From assembly GCF_950295315.1 (NCBI RefSeq), contig NC_080168.1, forward strand, positions 71,910,008-71,974,007: a DNA stretch of 64,000 nucleotides, given 5' to 3'. The stretch is from Erinaceus europaeus (Eukaryota; Chordata; Mammalia; Eulipotyphla; Erinaceidae). How positions within the stretch are numbered: position 1 is the stretch's first letter; each line of letters begins with the position of its first letter. Below, piece by piece: positions 32,668 through 44,499 of this stretch. The notes under the pieces were generated by a model. The model ran no database searches. It saw only the letters and a program-made list of their open reading frames with translations, and was not told the DNA's origin. A program made the translations under genes and the position numbers.

Positions 32668-32875
32668 ATTTTTTAGTCTTTATAGGGTCAAGATAGCCAG
32701 AAGTCAAGAAGAATGAGAGATAAAAGGGAGAGACAGAGACAGCTGTAGCCCTGCTTCATCACTCTCAAAGCTTTGCCCCTGCAGGTGGGCATGAGGAGGC
32801 TTGAACCTAGATCCTTGCACATGGTAACATGTGCGCTCTATCAGGTGTGTGATGTCACCACCCCATCCTGCCCTA
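32668..32875 (-). mobile_element. SINE-B
   Basis: CCCTGCAGGTGGGCATG core. Confidence 0.82.
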
Positions 32876-32899
32876 ATAAATAAAATCTTAAAAAGAGGA

Positions 32900-33575
32900 A
32901 AAAAAACTATAGTCAACAATATTTTTTTCACTTTTCCCATATTTGGGGGCCATTCTCTTCCCTGATCCAGCTTTCTAGCCCTTTTTCCAGCCATGACATC
33001 ATCTCCCTAGACAATAACGTAGGTCCACCTGCATATCAGATGTCAGGCTCAGGAAATAAACTAGTATAGCCATGGGCCCTTTGGAATATAACTAAAATAG
33101 GCCTACTAGCTATCTTTAAAACAGAGACCCTAAATCTTCCTCTGAAATATTCCAGCCTTTAGATTCATGATTAATCAACAATTTGTTTGGCTTTATATGT
33201 TAACTCTTTTCAGGCACGAGGTTCCAGATGCTAATATGATCCCAATGGGACTTCCCTGTGCAGACGACCCCACCAATGTGTCCCAGAGCCCCGCTTCCCC
33301 AGAGCCCTGTCCCACTAGGGAAAGAGACAGACAGGCTGGGAATATGGATTGACCTGCCCACGCCCATGTTCAGCAGGGAAGCAATTATAGAAGCCATACC
33401 TGCCACTTTCTGCACCCCATAATGACCCTGGGTCCATACTGCCAGAGAGATAGAATAGGGAAGCTATCAGGGGAGGGGATAGGATACAGAGTTCTGGTGG
33501 TGAGAATTGTGTGGAGTTGTACCCCTTATCCTATAGTTTTGTCAGTGCTTCCTTTTTATAAATAAAAATTAAAAA
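32900..33575 (+). mobile_element. L1 3' end, older type B
   Basis: Parallels 19880-20579 (ATAGTCAACAATATT, CATATTTGGGGGCCATTCTC, GATGTCAGGCTCAGG, TAATCAACAATTTGTTTGGC) and ends with TTTTTATAAATAAAAATT and an A-run. Confidence 0.88.
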
Positions 33576-33587
33576 AAAAAACAAAAA

Positions 33588-33720
33588 CTGGGTGGAGGAG
33601 ACAGCATAATGGTTGTGCAAAACACTCTCATACCTGAGGGCTCTGAAGTTCCTTGGTTCAATCCTCCACACCACCTTAAGCCAGAGTTTAGCAGTGCTCT
33701 GGTAAATAAATATAAAAATA
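33588..33720 (+). mobile_element. SINE-C
   Basis: CAGCATAATGGTTGTGC head. Confidence 0.87.
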
Positions 33721-33784
33721 AAATTAAAAACTAACAATAAGCCTGAAAGTAAGATAATATTCATAGGATGAAAGTTGTCAACTA

Positions 33785-33970
33785 AGAGTTAACAAAATAG
33801 TTCACTTGGATAGTGCATTGCTTTTCCAGGTGCTTGGCCCATGTTTGAGTCCAGCCCCCACCACAGTGAAGGAAGCTTGAGTGCTGTGGTTTCTGTCTCT
33901 CTTTCTCTCTGCCTCAGTTTACTCTCAATCTGAAAAAGACATCCTGAAACATTAATGACAAAAAAAAAAA
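33785..33970 (+). mobile_element. SINE-E
   Basis: AATAGTTCACTTGGATAGTG head. Confidence 0.75.
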
Positions 33971-33972
33971 GT

Positions 33973-34310
33973 CAGGGGTTAGGCGTTGGTGCACCTAGTT
34001 AAGCACTCACAGTACAGTATACAAGGACCCAGGTTCAAGCCTCTGGTCCCCTCCACCTGTAGAAAGCTTCATGAGTGGTGATGCAGGGCTGCAGGAGTCT
34101 GTCTCTCTATCTCCTCCCCTCAATTTCCCTCTGTCCTATCCAATAAAAATGAAAACTGACAACAATAATAACTACAATAATAAAACAAGGGCAACAAAAA
34201 GGGGGGGGGGAATTTTTAAAAATGAAACTGGCCACCAGGAGCAGTGGATTCGTAGTACCGGTACAGAACACCAGCAATAACCCTGGAGGAAAAAAAGAAA
34301 AAAATGGGGG
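33973..34310 (+). mobile_element. SINE-B head with SINE-A-like tail and module
   Basis: Head TTGGTGCACCTAGTTAAGC; tail CAATAATAACTACAATAATAA, then the 3' module; ends in a poly(G). Confidence 0.82.
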
Positions 34311-34375
34311 GGGGGGGGGGGGAATAAAAGGGAAAATAAATAATAAAAAAAATTTAATGAAAAATATATACAAGG

Positions 34376-34702
34376 GGGTCGGGCAGTAGTGCAGCGGGTT
34401 AAGCGCACATAGCATAAAGCGCAAGGACCCAGTTAAGGATCCCGGTTAAAGCCCCTGGCTCCCCACCTGCAGGAGAGTCACTTCACAGGCGGTGAAGCAG
34501 GTCTGCAGGTGTCTATCTTTCTCTCCCCCTCTCTGTCTTCCCCTCCTCTCTCCATTTCTCTGTCATATCCAACAATGAACAACATCAACAACAATAATGG
34601 CCAAAAGGCTACAATAACAAAGGCAACAAAAGGGGGAAAAATGGCCTCTAGGAGCAGTGGACTGATGGTGTAGGCACTGAGCCCCAGCAATAACCCTTGA
34701 GG

Positions 34703-34705
<3 letters not shown>
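34376..34705 (+). mobile_element. SINE-A, long form
   Basis: Complete, followed by a long (AT)n tail. Confidence 0.9.
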
Positions 34706-34744
<39 letters not shown>

Positions 34745-34768
34745 ATATATAAATATTTATAATATATA

Positions 34769-34802
<34 letters not shown>

Positions 34803-34815
34803 TCACACACACAAC
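34706..34815 (+). repeat. (AT)n and AT-rich palindromic stretch, then (AC)n
   Basis: Two (AT)n blocks flank ATAAATATATAAATATTTATAATATATAC-type sequence (34739-34770). Confidence 0.93.
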
Positions 34816-34862
34816 ACACAAAATGAAAGATCAAAAAAAAAAATCAAAATCTGTGAACTAAA

Positions 34863-35130
34863 AAATAGTTTGGATTGTTATGAGTGGCTTAGAGGGGAAG
34901 AGAGGATTGAACTGGAAAAAGAAGGGGCAACTATGTATAAATGTAGACAGTTATAGAGAAGATGGTTGGCCCGTGTCTACAACTTTAAGGGAACTGTGGT
35001 GTATTGCAGAGGGGAGACTGAAGACTCAGAACTCTGGTGATGGGAACAGTATGGATTCAAACCCCGGTCAACATGTAATTCTGTAACTTGTTGACATGTA
35101 ATAAAAAAAAATAAAATAAAAATTTTAAAT
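34863..35130 (+). mobile_element. possible old L1 3' end
   Basis: GGGAACAGTATGGATTCAAACC and a terminal poly(A) give the look of a retroelement 3' end. The family is not certain. Confidence 0.35.
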
Positions 35131-35174
35131 AGTTTGAATTTATAAAAATTATTTATCTAATTTAAATAATGGCA

Positions 35175-35305
35175 AACCACTCAGGAGGCATTACGGGTAT
35201 TAAAACATTGGAATCTCAGGCATTAGGTCCTAAATTTGATCCCTGACATCTCATGTGCCAGAGTGATGCTCATTTTCTCTCTACTCTCATAAATAAGTAA
35301 ATCTT
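35175..35305 (+). mobile_element. SINE-D, diverged
   Basis: TCATGTGCCAGAGTGATGCTC core. Confidence 0.75.
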
Positions 35306-35403
35306 TTTTTTTTTTTGGCAGGCAAGGTAATCACTGTAATTCTATTCATGTAAAATGAATCCACCACTCCCAGCAGCTATTTTTCCTTTTATCTTTTTTT
35401 TAA

Positions 35404-35590
35404 AAAAAGATTTTATTTCCCCACCTGCAGGGGAGTCGTTTCACAAGCGGTGAAAAAGGTTTGCTGGTTATCTTTCTCTCCCTGTCTTCCTCTCCTCTCT
35501 CCATTTCTCTCTGTCCTATCCAACGACGACATCAATAACAACAACAAGAATAACAAAAAGGGAGATCGCTTTCTCTCCTCTCCTCTCCTC
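35404..35590 (+). mobile_element. SINE-A, 5'-truncated
   Basis: Begins at CCCCACCTGCAGG and ends in a CTCTCCT repeat directly before the full-length L1. Confidence 0.8.
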
Positions 35591-36184
35591 TCCTGGATCA
35601 ACTAGGAATACCAAACTAGGAGACCACCCAGACCGAAACAAGACAGGACTAGAATGACCACAGAAACCCAGTAAATCACCCGTGAGTACAAACACGCGTG
35701 GCTGGTGACAGAGAGGAGAGAGGGGCCTAAGGAGAGATTAAGTGACTGCTCACAGTTCAACAGTTTGTCAGTGGAGATACCACCTCCAGTCTGCTCCACC
35801 AACAAGGGGACAGCTGAAGGGAGGAAAGGACTCCCCAGAGACTCACCAAGTACAACTCTGAGTCTCCATTGCTACTACCCTCAGAATCTGGAGCAGCAAC
35901 AGGGAGGGACACCAGGGCACAGAGATCTAACCGGGAAACTCAGGAGAAGACCTATACCTCGGTGGCATAGCTGAAGGGCTGTGAAAGTCTCTTTGCATAA
36001 CCACTGGATTATCGCTGCCACACCCTGCTTTATCTCTTGGTCAGGAGTCATTGATTAAGCCAAGAAGCCTATTGATAGTTTAAAAGCCCTCAGGCTACCA
36101 TAGCCTACAGGGGGGGAAAAAAAAAAGGCTTTTACACCACTGAACTCCAACTCAGGGATTGAAAAAACTGTTAACTTATATAAA

Positions 36185-37125
36185 ATGGTTAAAACAACAA
36201 GAAAAAATAATGGAGACTCGAACCAGGACAAGAGTCCAGCTAAAAGTCCTCCAGAGGGCGAAGCACAAAACAACGAGTTCAACATCCAAACATTAGCTAA
36301 GGAAATAATATCAGAACTGCAGGAACAACAAATGAGAATATGGAAGAAAATTCTAATAATCTCATGGTTATTAGAGAGCTGAAAGCTGAAATCGCTGAGC
36401 TAAGAAGGCAACTAGCTGAACAAGCTAAAACAGTATCAGAGCAGGGCAACAAAATAGATGAACTCCAGAAAGCAGTAGAGGGCAGAGAGAATAGAATCAA
36501 TGAGACTGAAGACAGAATTAGCAAGATTGAGGATGAATTAGAGACAACTAAAAAAGAAGTAAGAGATCTCAAAAAGAGATTAAGAGATGCTGAAAACAAT
36601 AACAGAGTCCTATGGGATGACTTCAAAAGAAACAATATACGCATTATTGGCTTACCAGAGGAAGAAAGACAAGGGGAGGAAGAAAGCGTTCTCCAGGCCA
36701 TAATAGCTGAAAATTTCTCTAGTCTAGACAACACCAAAGACATAAAGATTCAAGAAGCCCAGAGGGTCCCAAACAGAATTAACCCAGACCTAAAGACACC
36801 AAGACATGTCATACTTAGATTGGAAAGGAATAAGGATAAAGAAAGGATCCTCAAGGCTGCAAGAGAAAAACAAAGAGTCACCTACAAAGGAAAACCCATA
36901 AGATTAGCAGCAGACTTCTCCATACAAACACTACAGGCCAGAAGAGAATGGCAAGATATCTATCGAGTGCTCAATGAGAAAGGCTTTCAGCCAAGAATAC
37001 TATATCCTGCTAGATTGTCATTCAGACTAGATGGAAGCATCAAAACCTTCTCAGACAAACAACAGTTGAAGGAAGCAACCATCACCAAGCCTGCCTTGAA
37101 AGAAGTTCTGAAAGGTTTCCTATAA
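36185..37125 (+). pseudogene. L1 ORF1 (RNA-binding protein), frameshifted near 36330
   Basis: ORF1p is the trimeric RNA chaperone of the L1 particle. The frame opens at 36185 (MVKTTRKNNGDSNQ), shifts around 36325-36335 near an A-rich stretch, and continues in the next frame to the TAA at 37123-37125. The second part shows a coiled coil with heptad I/L spacing (about 36360-36610), an RRM-type region (RNNIRIIGLPEEE) and the C-terminal domain (DIYRVLNEKGFQPRILYPARLSF). Total length is about 313 codons, close to the usual 330-370. Confidence 0.92.
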
Positions 37126-37181
37126 ACAACCAGACCACCACAAATAGAACATATATCAAAACACTCTAAAACTCTACAAGA

Positions 37182-40100
37182 ATGGCGTTAAAATATCTTC
37201 AATCTTTGATATCAATAAATGTGAATGGCCTGAATTCACCTATTAAAAGACACAGAGTAGGAAGATGGATCAGAAAACACAACCCAACAGTATGTTGTCT
37301 ACAGGAAACTCACCTAACGCAACAAGACAAACACAGACTTAAAGTGAAAGGATGGAAAACTATCATTCAAGCCAATGGCCCACAAAAAAGGGCAGGAACA
37401 GCTATTCTCATATCTGACATGATAGACTTTAAAATAGATAAGATTAAAAAAGATAGGAATGGACACTACTTAATGCTCAGAGGATCAGTCAATCAAGAGG
37501 ACTTAACAATTATTAATATCTATGCACCCAATGTGAAGCCATCTAAATACATCAAACTTCTACTGAAAGAGCTACAGCAATATATTAACAGTAACAAAAT
37601 CATAGTAGGGGACTTCAACACCCCACTCTCTCAACTTGACAGATCATCCAGGAAGAAAATCAGTAAAGACATAAGGGAGCTAAATGAAGAGATAGATAAA
37701 CTAGAACTATTGGACATTTTCAGAGTCATTAATCCCAAGAAACTGGAATATACATTTTACTCAAATCCACATGGATCATTCTCAAGGATAGACCATATGT
37801 TAGGCCACAAAGACAGCATCAGCCAATTCAAGAGCACTGAAATCATCCCAAGCATCTTCTCAGACCATAGTGGAATGAAACTAACACTTAACAATCAACA
37901 AAAGATTAGTAACAGTACCAAAATGTGGAAGTTCAACAGTACACTTCTTAACTTCTGGGTCAAAGAGGAAATCAAGGAAGAAATCAAAATGTTTCGAGAC
38001 TTCAATGAAAATGAAGACACAAGCTATCAAAATATTGGGGACACAGCTAAAGCAGTCCTAAGAGGGAAGTTCATAGCTATACAAGCACACATTAGGAAAC
38101 AAGAAAAGGCACAAATAAACAGCCTGATTGCACATCTTAAAGACCTAGAAGAAGAACAACAAAGGAACCCTAAAGCAACCAGAAGGACAGAAATCACTAA
38201 AGTTAGGGCAGAAATAAATAACATTGAGAATAGGAAAACCATACAAAAGATCAATGAAAGTAAATGTTGGTTCTTTGAAAGAGTAAACAAAATTGACAAA
38301 CCTTTAGCCAGACTCACAAAACAAAAAAGGGAGAAGACCCAAATAAATCGGATAGTAAATGAAAGAGGAGATATCACAACAGACACTGCAGAAATTCAAC
38401 ATATCATGCGAGGCTTCTATGAACAACTATATGCCACCAAGCTAGAGAACCTGGAAGAAATGAATGATTTCCTAGATACCTACCAACTTCCAAAACTAAG
38501 TCAAGAGGAAGTGGATAACATGAACAGGCCCATCACAGCTAATGAAATTGAAACAGTTATCAAAAATCTTCCCAAAAATAAAAGTCCTGGACCAGATGGT
38601 TTTACAAATGAATTCTACAAAACTTTCAAAGAAGAACTAATACCTCCACTTTTAAAAGTCTTCCAGAAGATTGAAGACACTGGAATACTCCCTGCCAGCT
38701 TCTATGAAGCCAACATCACCCTGATACCAAAAGCAGACAGGGACACAACCAAAAAAGAAAACTACAGACCAATATCTCTGATGAACATAGATGCGAAAAT
38801 ATTGAACAAAATTCTAGCCAACCGGATACAGCAGTATATCAAAAAGATTGTTCATCATGACCAAGTGGGGTTTATCCCAGGCATGTAAGGTTGGTTTAAT
38901 ATACGTAAATCAATCAATGTGATCCACCATATCAACAAAAGCAAGACCAAAAACCACATGGTCATATCAATAGATGCAGAGAAAGCCTTTGACAAAATAC
39001 AACATCCCTTTATGATCAAAACACTACAAAAAAGGGGAATAGATGGAAAATTCCTGAAGATAGTAGAGTCTCTATATAGCAAACCTACAGCCAACATCAT
39101 ACTCAATGGTGAAAAACTGGAAGCATTTCCCCTCAGATCAGGTACTAGACAGGGCTGCCCACTATCACCATTACTATTCAACATAGTGTTGGAAGTTCTT
39201 GCCATAGCAATCAGTCAGGAGCAAGGAATTAAAGGCATACAGATTGGAAGAGAAGAAGTCAAACTCTCCTTATTTGCAGATGACATGATAGTATACATGG
39301 AAAAACCTAAGGAATCTAGCAAGAAGCTTTTGGAAATCATCAGGCAATACAGTAATGTGTCAGGCTATAAAATTAACATTCAAAAGTCAGTGGCATTCCT
39401 CTATGCAAACACTAAGTTAGAAGAAATTGAAATCCAGAAATCAGTTCCTTTTTCTATAGCAACAAAAACAATAAAATATCTAGGAATAAACCTAACCAAA
39501 GAAGTGAAAGACTTGTATACTGAAAATTATGAGTCACTACTCAAAGAAATTGAAAAAGACACAAAGAAGTGGAAAGATATTCCATGCTCATGGGTTGGAA
39601 GAATTAACATCATCAAAATGAATATATTACCCAGAGCCATCTACAAATTTAATGCTATCCCCATCAAGATCCCAAGCACATTTTTTAGGAGAATAGAACA
39701 AATGCTACAAATGTTTACCTGGAACCAGAAAAGACCTAGAATTGCCAAAACAATCTTGAGAAAAAAGAACAGAACCGGAGGCATCACACTGCCAGATCTC
39801 AAACTATATTATAGGGCCATTGTCATCAAAACTGCTTGGTACTGGAACATGAACAGACACACTGACCAGTGGAATAGAATTGAGAGCCCAGAAATGAGGC
39901 CCCACACCTATGGACATCTAATCTTTGACAAAGGGGCCAAGACTATTACATGGGGGAAGCAGAGTCTCTTCAACAAATGGTGTTGGAAACAATGGGTTGA
40001 AACATGCAGAAGAATGAAGCTGAATCACTGTATTTCACCAAATACAAAAGTAAATTCCAAGTGGATCAAGGACTTGGATGTTAGACCTGAAACTATCAGA

Positions 40101-41000
40101 TACTTAGAGGAAAATATTGGAAGAACTTTTTTCCGCATAAATTTTAAAGACATTTTCAATGAAACGAATCCAATTACAAGGAAGACTAAGGCAAGTATAA
40201 ACCTATGGGACTACATCAAATTAAAAAGCTTCTTCACAGCAAAAGAAACCACTACCCAAATCAAGAGACCCCTCACAGAATGGGAGAAGATCTTTACATG
40301 CCATACATCAGATAAGAGTTTAATAAGCAACATATATAAAGAGCTTACCAGACTCAACAAGACAACAAATAACCCCATCCAAAAATGGGGGGAGGAATTG
40401 GACAGAATATTCACCACAGAAGAGATCCAAAAGGCCGAGAAACACATGAAAAAATGCTCCAAGTCTCTGATTGTCAGAGAAATGCAAATCAAGACAACAA
40501 TGAGATATCACTTCACTCCTGTGAGAAATGTCACACATCAGAAAAGGTAACAGCAGCAAATGCTGGAGAGGATGTGGGGTCAAAGGAACCCTCCTGCACT
40601 GCTGGTGGGAATGTCAATTGGTCCAACCTCTGTGGAGAACAGTCTGGAGAACTCTCAGAAGGCTAGAAATGGACCTACCCTATGACCCTGCAATTCCCCT
40701 CCTGGGGATATATCCTAAGGAACCCAACACATCCATCCAAAAAGATCTGTGTACACATATGTTCTTGCAGCACAATTTGTAATAGCCAAAACCTGGAAGC
40801 AACCCAGGTGTCCAACAACAGATGAGTGGCTGAGCAAGTTGTGGTATATATACACAATGGAATACTACTCAGCTGTAAAAAATGGTGACTTCACCGTTTT
40901 CAGGCGATCTTGGATGGACCTTGAAAAAATCATGTTGAGTGAAATAAGTCAGAAACAGAAGGATGAATATGGGATGATCTCACTCTCAGGCCGAAGTTGA
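37182..41000 (+). pseudogene. L1 ORF2 (endonuclease and reverse transcriptase), one stop and two frameshifts
   Basis: ORF2p nicks target DNA and reverse-transcribes L1 RNA. The endonuclease domain has [27 protein letters not shown] and SDHSGM. The reverse transcriptase has [53 protein letters not shown] and the catalytic FADDM (near 39280). The C-terminal CX3CX7HX4C motif (CWRGC...H...C) lies near 40560-40615. Breaks: TAA at 38886-38888 where L1 normally has a glutamine codon after GM; a frameshift near 40525 (GAGAAATG against GAGAATG in the related copy near 23940); another near 40760. The frame then ends at 40998-41000. Confidence 0.95.
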
Positions 41001-41738
41001 AAAACAAGATTAGAAAAGAAAACACAAGTCGAACCTGAAATGGAATTGGAGTATTACACCAAAGTAAAAGACTCTGGGGTGGGTGGGTGGGTGGGGAGAA
41101 TACAGGTCCATGAAAAATGATGAATGAAATAGTGGGGGTTGTATTGCTAAATGGGAATCTGGGGAACGTTATGCATGAAAAAAAAAAAAGAAGTAGAAAC
41201 GCAAAGCAGAAAATGACTGAGTTTGGAGTATGGCACCAAAGTAAGAAAGCAGAAGTATACTAGAGTTTGCAGTGAGTACCTCCCTAATACTTCCTCTCCA
41301 CTTTTCCAAGCTTTGGGTCCATGATTGCTCAACAATTTGTTTGGCTTTGTATGTTAACTCTCTTTTCAGTCACCAGGTTCCAGGTGTCATCAGGATGCCG
41401 GCCAGACTTCCCTGGACTGAAGACCCCACCAATGTGTCCTGGAGCTCAGCTTCCCCAGAGACCCATCCTACTAGGGAAAGAGAGAGGCAGACTGGGAGTA
41501 TGGACCGACCAGTCAACGCCCATGTTCAGCGAGGAAGCAATTACAGAAGTCAGACCTTCTACCTTCTGCAACCCTCAATGACCCTGGGTCCATGCTCCCA
41601 GAGGGATAGAGAATGGGAAAGCTATCGGGGGAGGGGGTGGGATATGGCGATTGGGCGGTTGGAATTGTGTGGAGTTGTACCCCTCCTACCCTATGGTTTT
41701 GTTAATTAATCCTTTCTTAAATAAAAAAATTAAAAAAA
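40980..41738 (+). mobile_element. tandem 3' UTRs of the full-length L1
   Basis: The first unit (about 41000-41176) matches the complete 3' end of another L1 type, seen at 2885-3143 and 22656-22898. It ends in an internal A-run at about 41178-41189. A second unit (about 41190-41716) matches the 3' ends at 1-437, 19470-20579 and 32915-33575. The same arrangement is at 13674-14430. Confidence 0.8.
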
Positions 41739-41839
41739 AAATTCATAGTTCAGGCCATTTTAGGACCTGGAATTAAAATTAAAATAACTAAAATATGGCA
41801 TCTTTCAAAAAAAAAATCACAATACAAAAAAAAATGACA

Positions 41840-42045
41840 CATATATATTAGAGAGAAATTGAGAAGGGGAAAGAGAAGAGAAAGACCTGTAGCACTGCTT
41901 TACCACTTGTGAGGCTTCCCCCTTGCAGGTAAGGACCACGGGCTTGAACCAGGATCCTATGCATGGCAATGTGTTCCTGCAGGTAAGAAACAAGAGGTAG
42001 AAGGCAGGTCCTTCTTGGGCATGGTAACGTGTGTACCAACACACA
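41840..42045 (-). mobile_element. SINE-B with internal duplication
   Basis: The CCTGCAGGTAAG...CATGGTAA block is present twice, imperfectly. Confidence 0.78.
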
Positions 42046-42150
42046 TTTTTGAAAGACAGGAGAGGGAACCAGAGTATCCTGCAAAGTGAAGAATTAAACT
42101 CAGGATTTTGTGTTTAAGGATTCAATGTTTAATCCACTGTGCCACCTCCC
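42046..42150 (-). mobile_element. SINE-D, diverged
   Basis: TTTAATCCACTGTGCCACCTCC head complement. Confidence 0.78.
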
Positions 42151-42267
42151 AGTTGTATTTCTATACAACTGGAAACACAATTTGCTGATCTGGTAAACTG
42201 GGCCCAACAAAAAACATAAATGCCAAAGAGAAGCCCATAGGACAGTATGACTAAAAAATTGCTCTTC

Positions 42268-42425
42268 TGGTGGTCCAGGAGGTGGCGCAGTGATAAAGCT
42301 TTGGACTCTCAAGCATGAGGTCCTGAGTTCGATCCCGGAGAGCACATGTGCCAAAGTGATGTCTGGTTCTTTCTCTCTTCTACTATCTTCCTCATTACTA
42401 AATAAATAAAATCTTTTTTAAAAAA
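42268..42425 (+). mobile_element. SINE-D
   Basis: GGTCCAGGAGGTGGCGCAGTG head, B box AGTTCGATCCC. Confidence 0.92.
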
Positions 42426-42522
42426 AATTGTTCTTATGAACACAGAGCCACAAAAACTGCCAGACGAACATTAATATAACATATCTTTTATGACTACCTG
42501 ATAGAATGATAAGTCAATTTTT

Positions 42523-42876
42523 TTTCCTTTTTTCTTTTTTTCTTTTTCCCTCCAGGGTTATTGCTGGGCTCAGTGCCTGCACCATGAATCCACCGCTGCT
42601 GGAGGCCATTTTTCCCCCTTTTTGTTGCCCTTGTTTTAGCCTCTTTGTGGTTATTATTATTGCTATTGTTGATGTTGTTCATTGTTGGATAGGACAGAGA
42701 GAAATGGAGAGAGGAGGGGAAGACAGAGAGGGGGAGAGAAAGATAGACACCTGCAGACCTGCTTCACCCCCTGTGAAGCGACTCCCCTGCAGGTGGGGAA
42801 CCGGGGGCTTGAACCAGGATCCTTACAGTCCCTGCGCTTTGCGCCACATGCACTTAACCCACTGCGCCACCGCCCG
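42523..42876 (-). mobile_element. SINE-A, long form
   Basis: TSD TAAGTCAATTTTT at 42510-42522 and 42877-42889. Confidence 0.92.
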
Positions 42877-42916
42877 GTAAGTCAATTTTTAATGAGCTTG
42901 CAACAATTAGTTTTAA

Positions 42917-43045
42917 GGCGGGGGTAGATAGCATAATGGTTATTCAAAGAGACCCTCATGCCTGAGGCTCCAAAGTCCCAGGTTCAATCCCCTGTACCAC
43001 TATAAGCCAGAGCTGGTAAGTGCTCTGGTAAAAATAAATAAATAA
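42917..43045 (+). mobile_element. SINE-C
   Basis: GATAGCATAATGGTTATTC head. Confidence 0.88.
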
Positions 43046-43046
43046 G

Positions 43047-43320
43047 AGGGGTCCAGCGATAGCTCAGCAGGTTAAGCGCACATGGCACAAAGTGCTAGGA
43101 CCACCGTAAGGATCCTGGTTCGAGCCCTGGCTCCCCACCTACATGCAGGGGGGTCGTTTCACGAGCAGTCAAGCAGGTTTGCTGGTGTCTAGCTTTCTCT
43201 CCCACTCTCTGTCTTCCCCTCCTCTCTGGATTTCTCTCTGTCCCATCCAACAACATCAAAAACAACAATAATAGTAACCACAACAATGATAATGATAAAA
43301 ATAAAAATAAAATAAAATAA
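43047..43320 (+). mobile_element. SINE-A
   Basis: Head GTCCAGCGATAGCTCAGCAGG is altered; body typical. Confidence 0.85.
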
Positions 43321-43344
43321 TTAGTTTTACAAGTATACTGACCT

Positions 43345-43470
43345 ATGGTCCGAGAGGTGGAGTAATGGATAAAGTATTGGATTCTCAACCATGAGGTCCC
43401 GAAATCAATTCCCAACAACACATGTACCAGAGTGATGTCTGGTTCTTTCTCTCGCTGCCTATCTTTCTCA
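43345..43470 (+). mobile_element. SINE-D
   Basis: GGTCCGAGAGGTGGAGTAATGG head. Confidence 0.87.
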
Positions 43471-43489
43471 ATGACATTTAACTTTTATT

Positions 43490-43616
43490 TTATTTATTTA
43501 TTTTTAATAAAGAGCACTGATCAGCTCTTATGGTGGTATTGGGGATTGAACCTGGGACTTCAGGACCACAGGCATGAGAGTCTCTTTGCAAAACCATTAT
43601 GCTACCTACCCCCTCC
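43490..43616 (-). mobile_element. SINE-C
   Basis: CAATGACATTTAACTTTTA / CATTGACGTTAACTTTTA flank it. Confidence 0.87.
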
Positions 43617-43639
43617 CCATTGACGTTAACTTTTAATAT

Positions 43640-43714
43640 CAGATTCAACTAAAATGTTTCATAATTCAACTGAGGTATAATTGACATAAAAGACTATGTT
43701 TAAGTATGTGTCCT
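43640..43714 (+). mobile_element. ancient L1-like scrap
   Basis: CAACTGAGGTATAATTGACATAAAA resembles a motif common in old mammalian L1 3' regions. Confidence 0.35.
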
Positions 43715-43860
43715 TTTAAATATTTATTTTATTGTAATGAGATAGATACAGAGAGAGGAACCAGAGCAGTGCTCACCTCTTGCTGGTGGTGGTGCTGGGT
43801 ACTGAACCTGCGACCTCAAGCAGGCAAATCTTTCATTGAACCATTATACTGTTTCCAAAG
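43715..43860 (-). mobile_element. older SINE, related to SINE-C/D
   Basis: ACTGAACCTGCGACCTCAAGC. Confidence 0.55.
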
Positions 43861-44239
43861 ACCTTAAATATGTTTTCAATGCCCTGAAACATAAACTTTA
43901 CAGGCAAACATACTGACCTTCAAATTTACTAGGAGAACAAGAGAGGGGGAAAAAATCTACAAGTCTCTGGAGAATTCAGAGAAACCTGACCCACAGCAGA
44001 CTACTGACACAAAAAGAATGGCTGAAGTTCTCTGCCAATCATCTGATGACTCCTCAAAGATAAACAAAAAACAAGACAGCAGGAAACAAGGAGACAAATG
44101 TGCAAGTTTTGGGAAAAAATAGATCTATTAAATATTCATTATCTATTTATCTTACTATCTAAAGTTTACTATTGAATCATTTCTTGAAATAGTGATAACA
44201 CATTATTTGGAAAATTTTCAATAAAGTTGCATAAGAATT
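43861..44239. other. intron, nothing recognised
   Basis: A-rich sequence with no clear family. Confidence 0.45.
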
Positions 44240-44445
44240 CCTTATTCTCATGCATGTACAAACTATTGTATTTACTGTCAAAACATTAATTCCTCAATAA
44301 AGAATTTTTTTAAAAAATTCTTTATTCTGAGGAGGAGAAAAATGGAATAATGATCACAAATATTTATAGGGGTGGGGACACTGAACTTTGCTGATGGATG
44401 TGGAATTATACCTATAAACTTAAAAATCATTAATGAAAAAAAAAT
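44240..44445 (+). mobile_element. old L1 type A 3' end and following A-tailed unit
   Basis: CATGTACAAACTATTGTATTTACTG, then ATTAATTCCTCAATAAAG and an A-rich tail. A second short unit ends in an A-run at 44435. Confidence 0.55.
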
Positions 44446-44499
44446 TAAGAACTGGAAAATATACACAAGGAATTGATTGAATCAATTAAAAAAATACCA

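Larger units (their letters stand above)
35606..41738 (+). mobile_element. full-length L1 (LINE-1), inactivated
   Basis: About 6.1 kb in order: 5' UTR (35606-36184), ORF1, a 56-base spacer, ORF2, a double 3' UTR and an A-rich tail at 41721-41742. It lies antisense to ZMYM2 in its long intron. The 5' limit is set by alignment with the second L1 5' end at 12146. I found no convincing TSD. It is young (long frames, few lesions) but not autonomous, because ORF1 has a frameshift and ORF2 has a stop and two frameshifts. Confidence 0.95.

Noticed and set aside
36297..36743. 148-codon minus-strand frame, Ser/Leu-rich
   Set aside because: Shadow of L1 ORF1 on the opposite strand.
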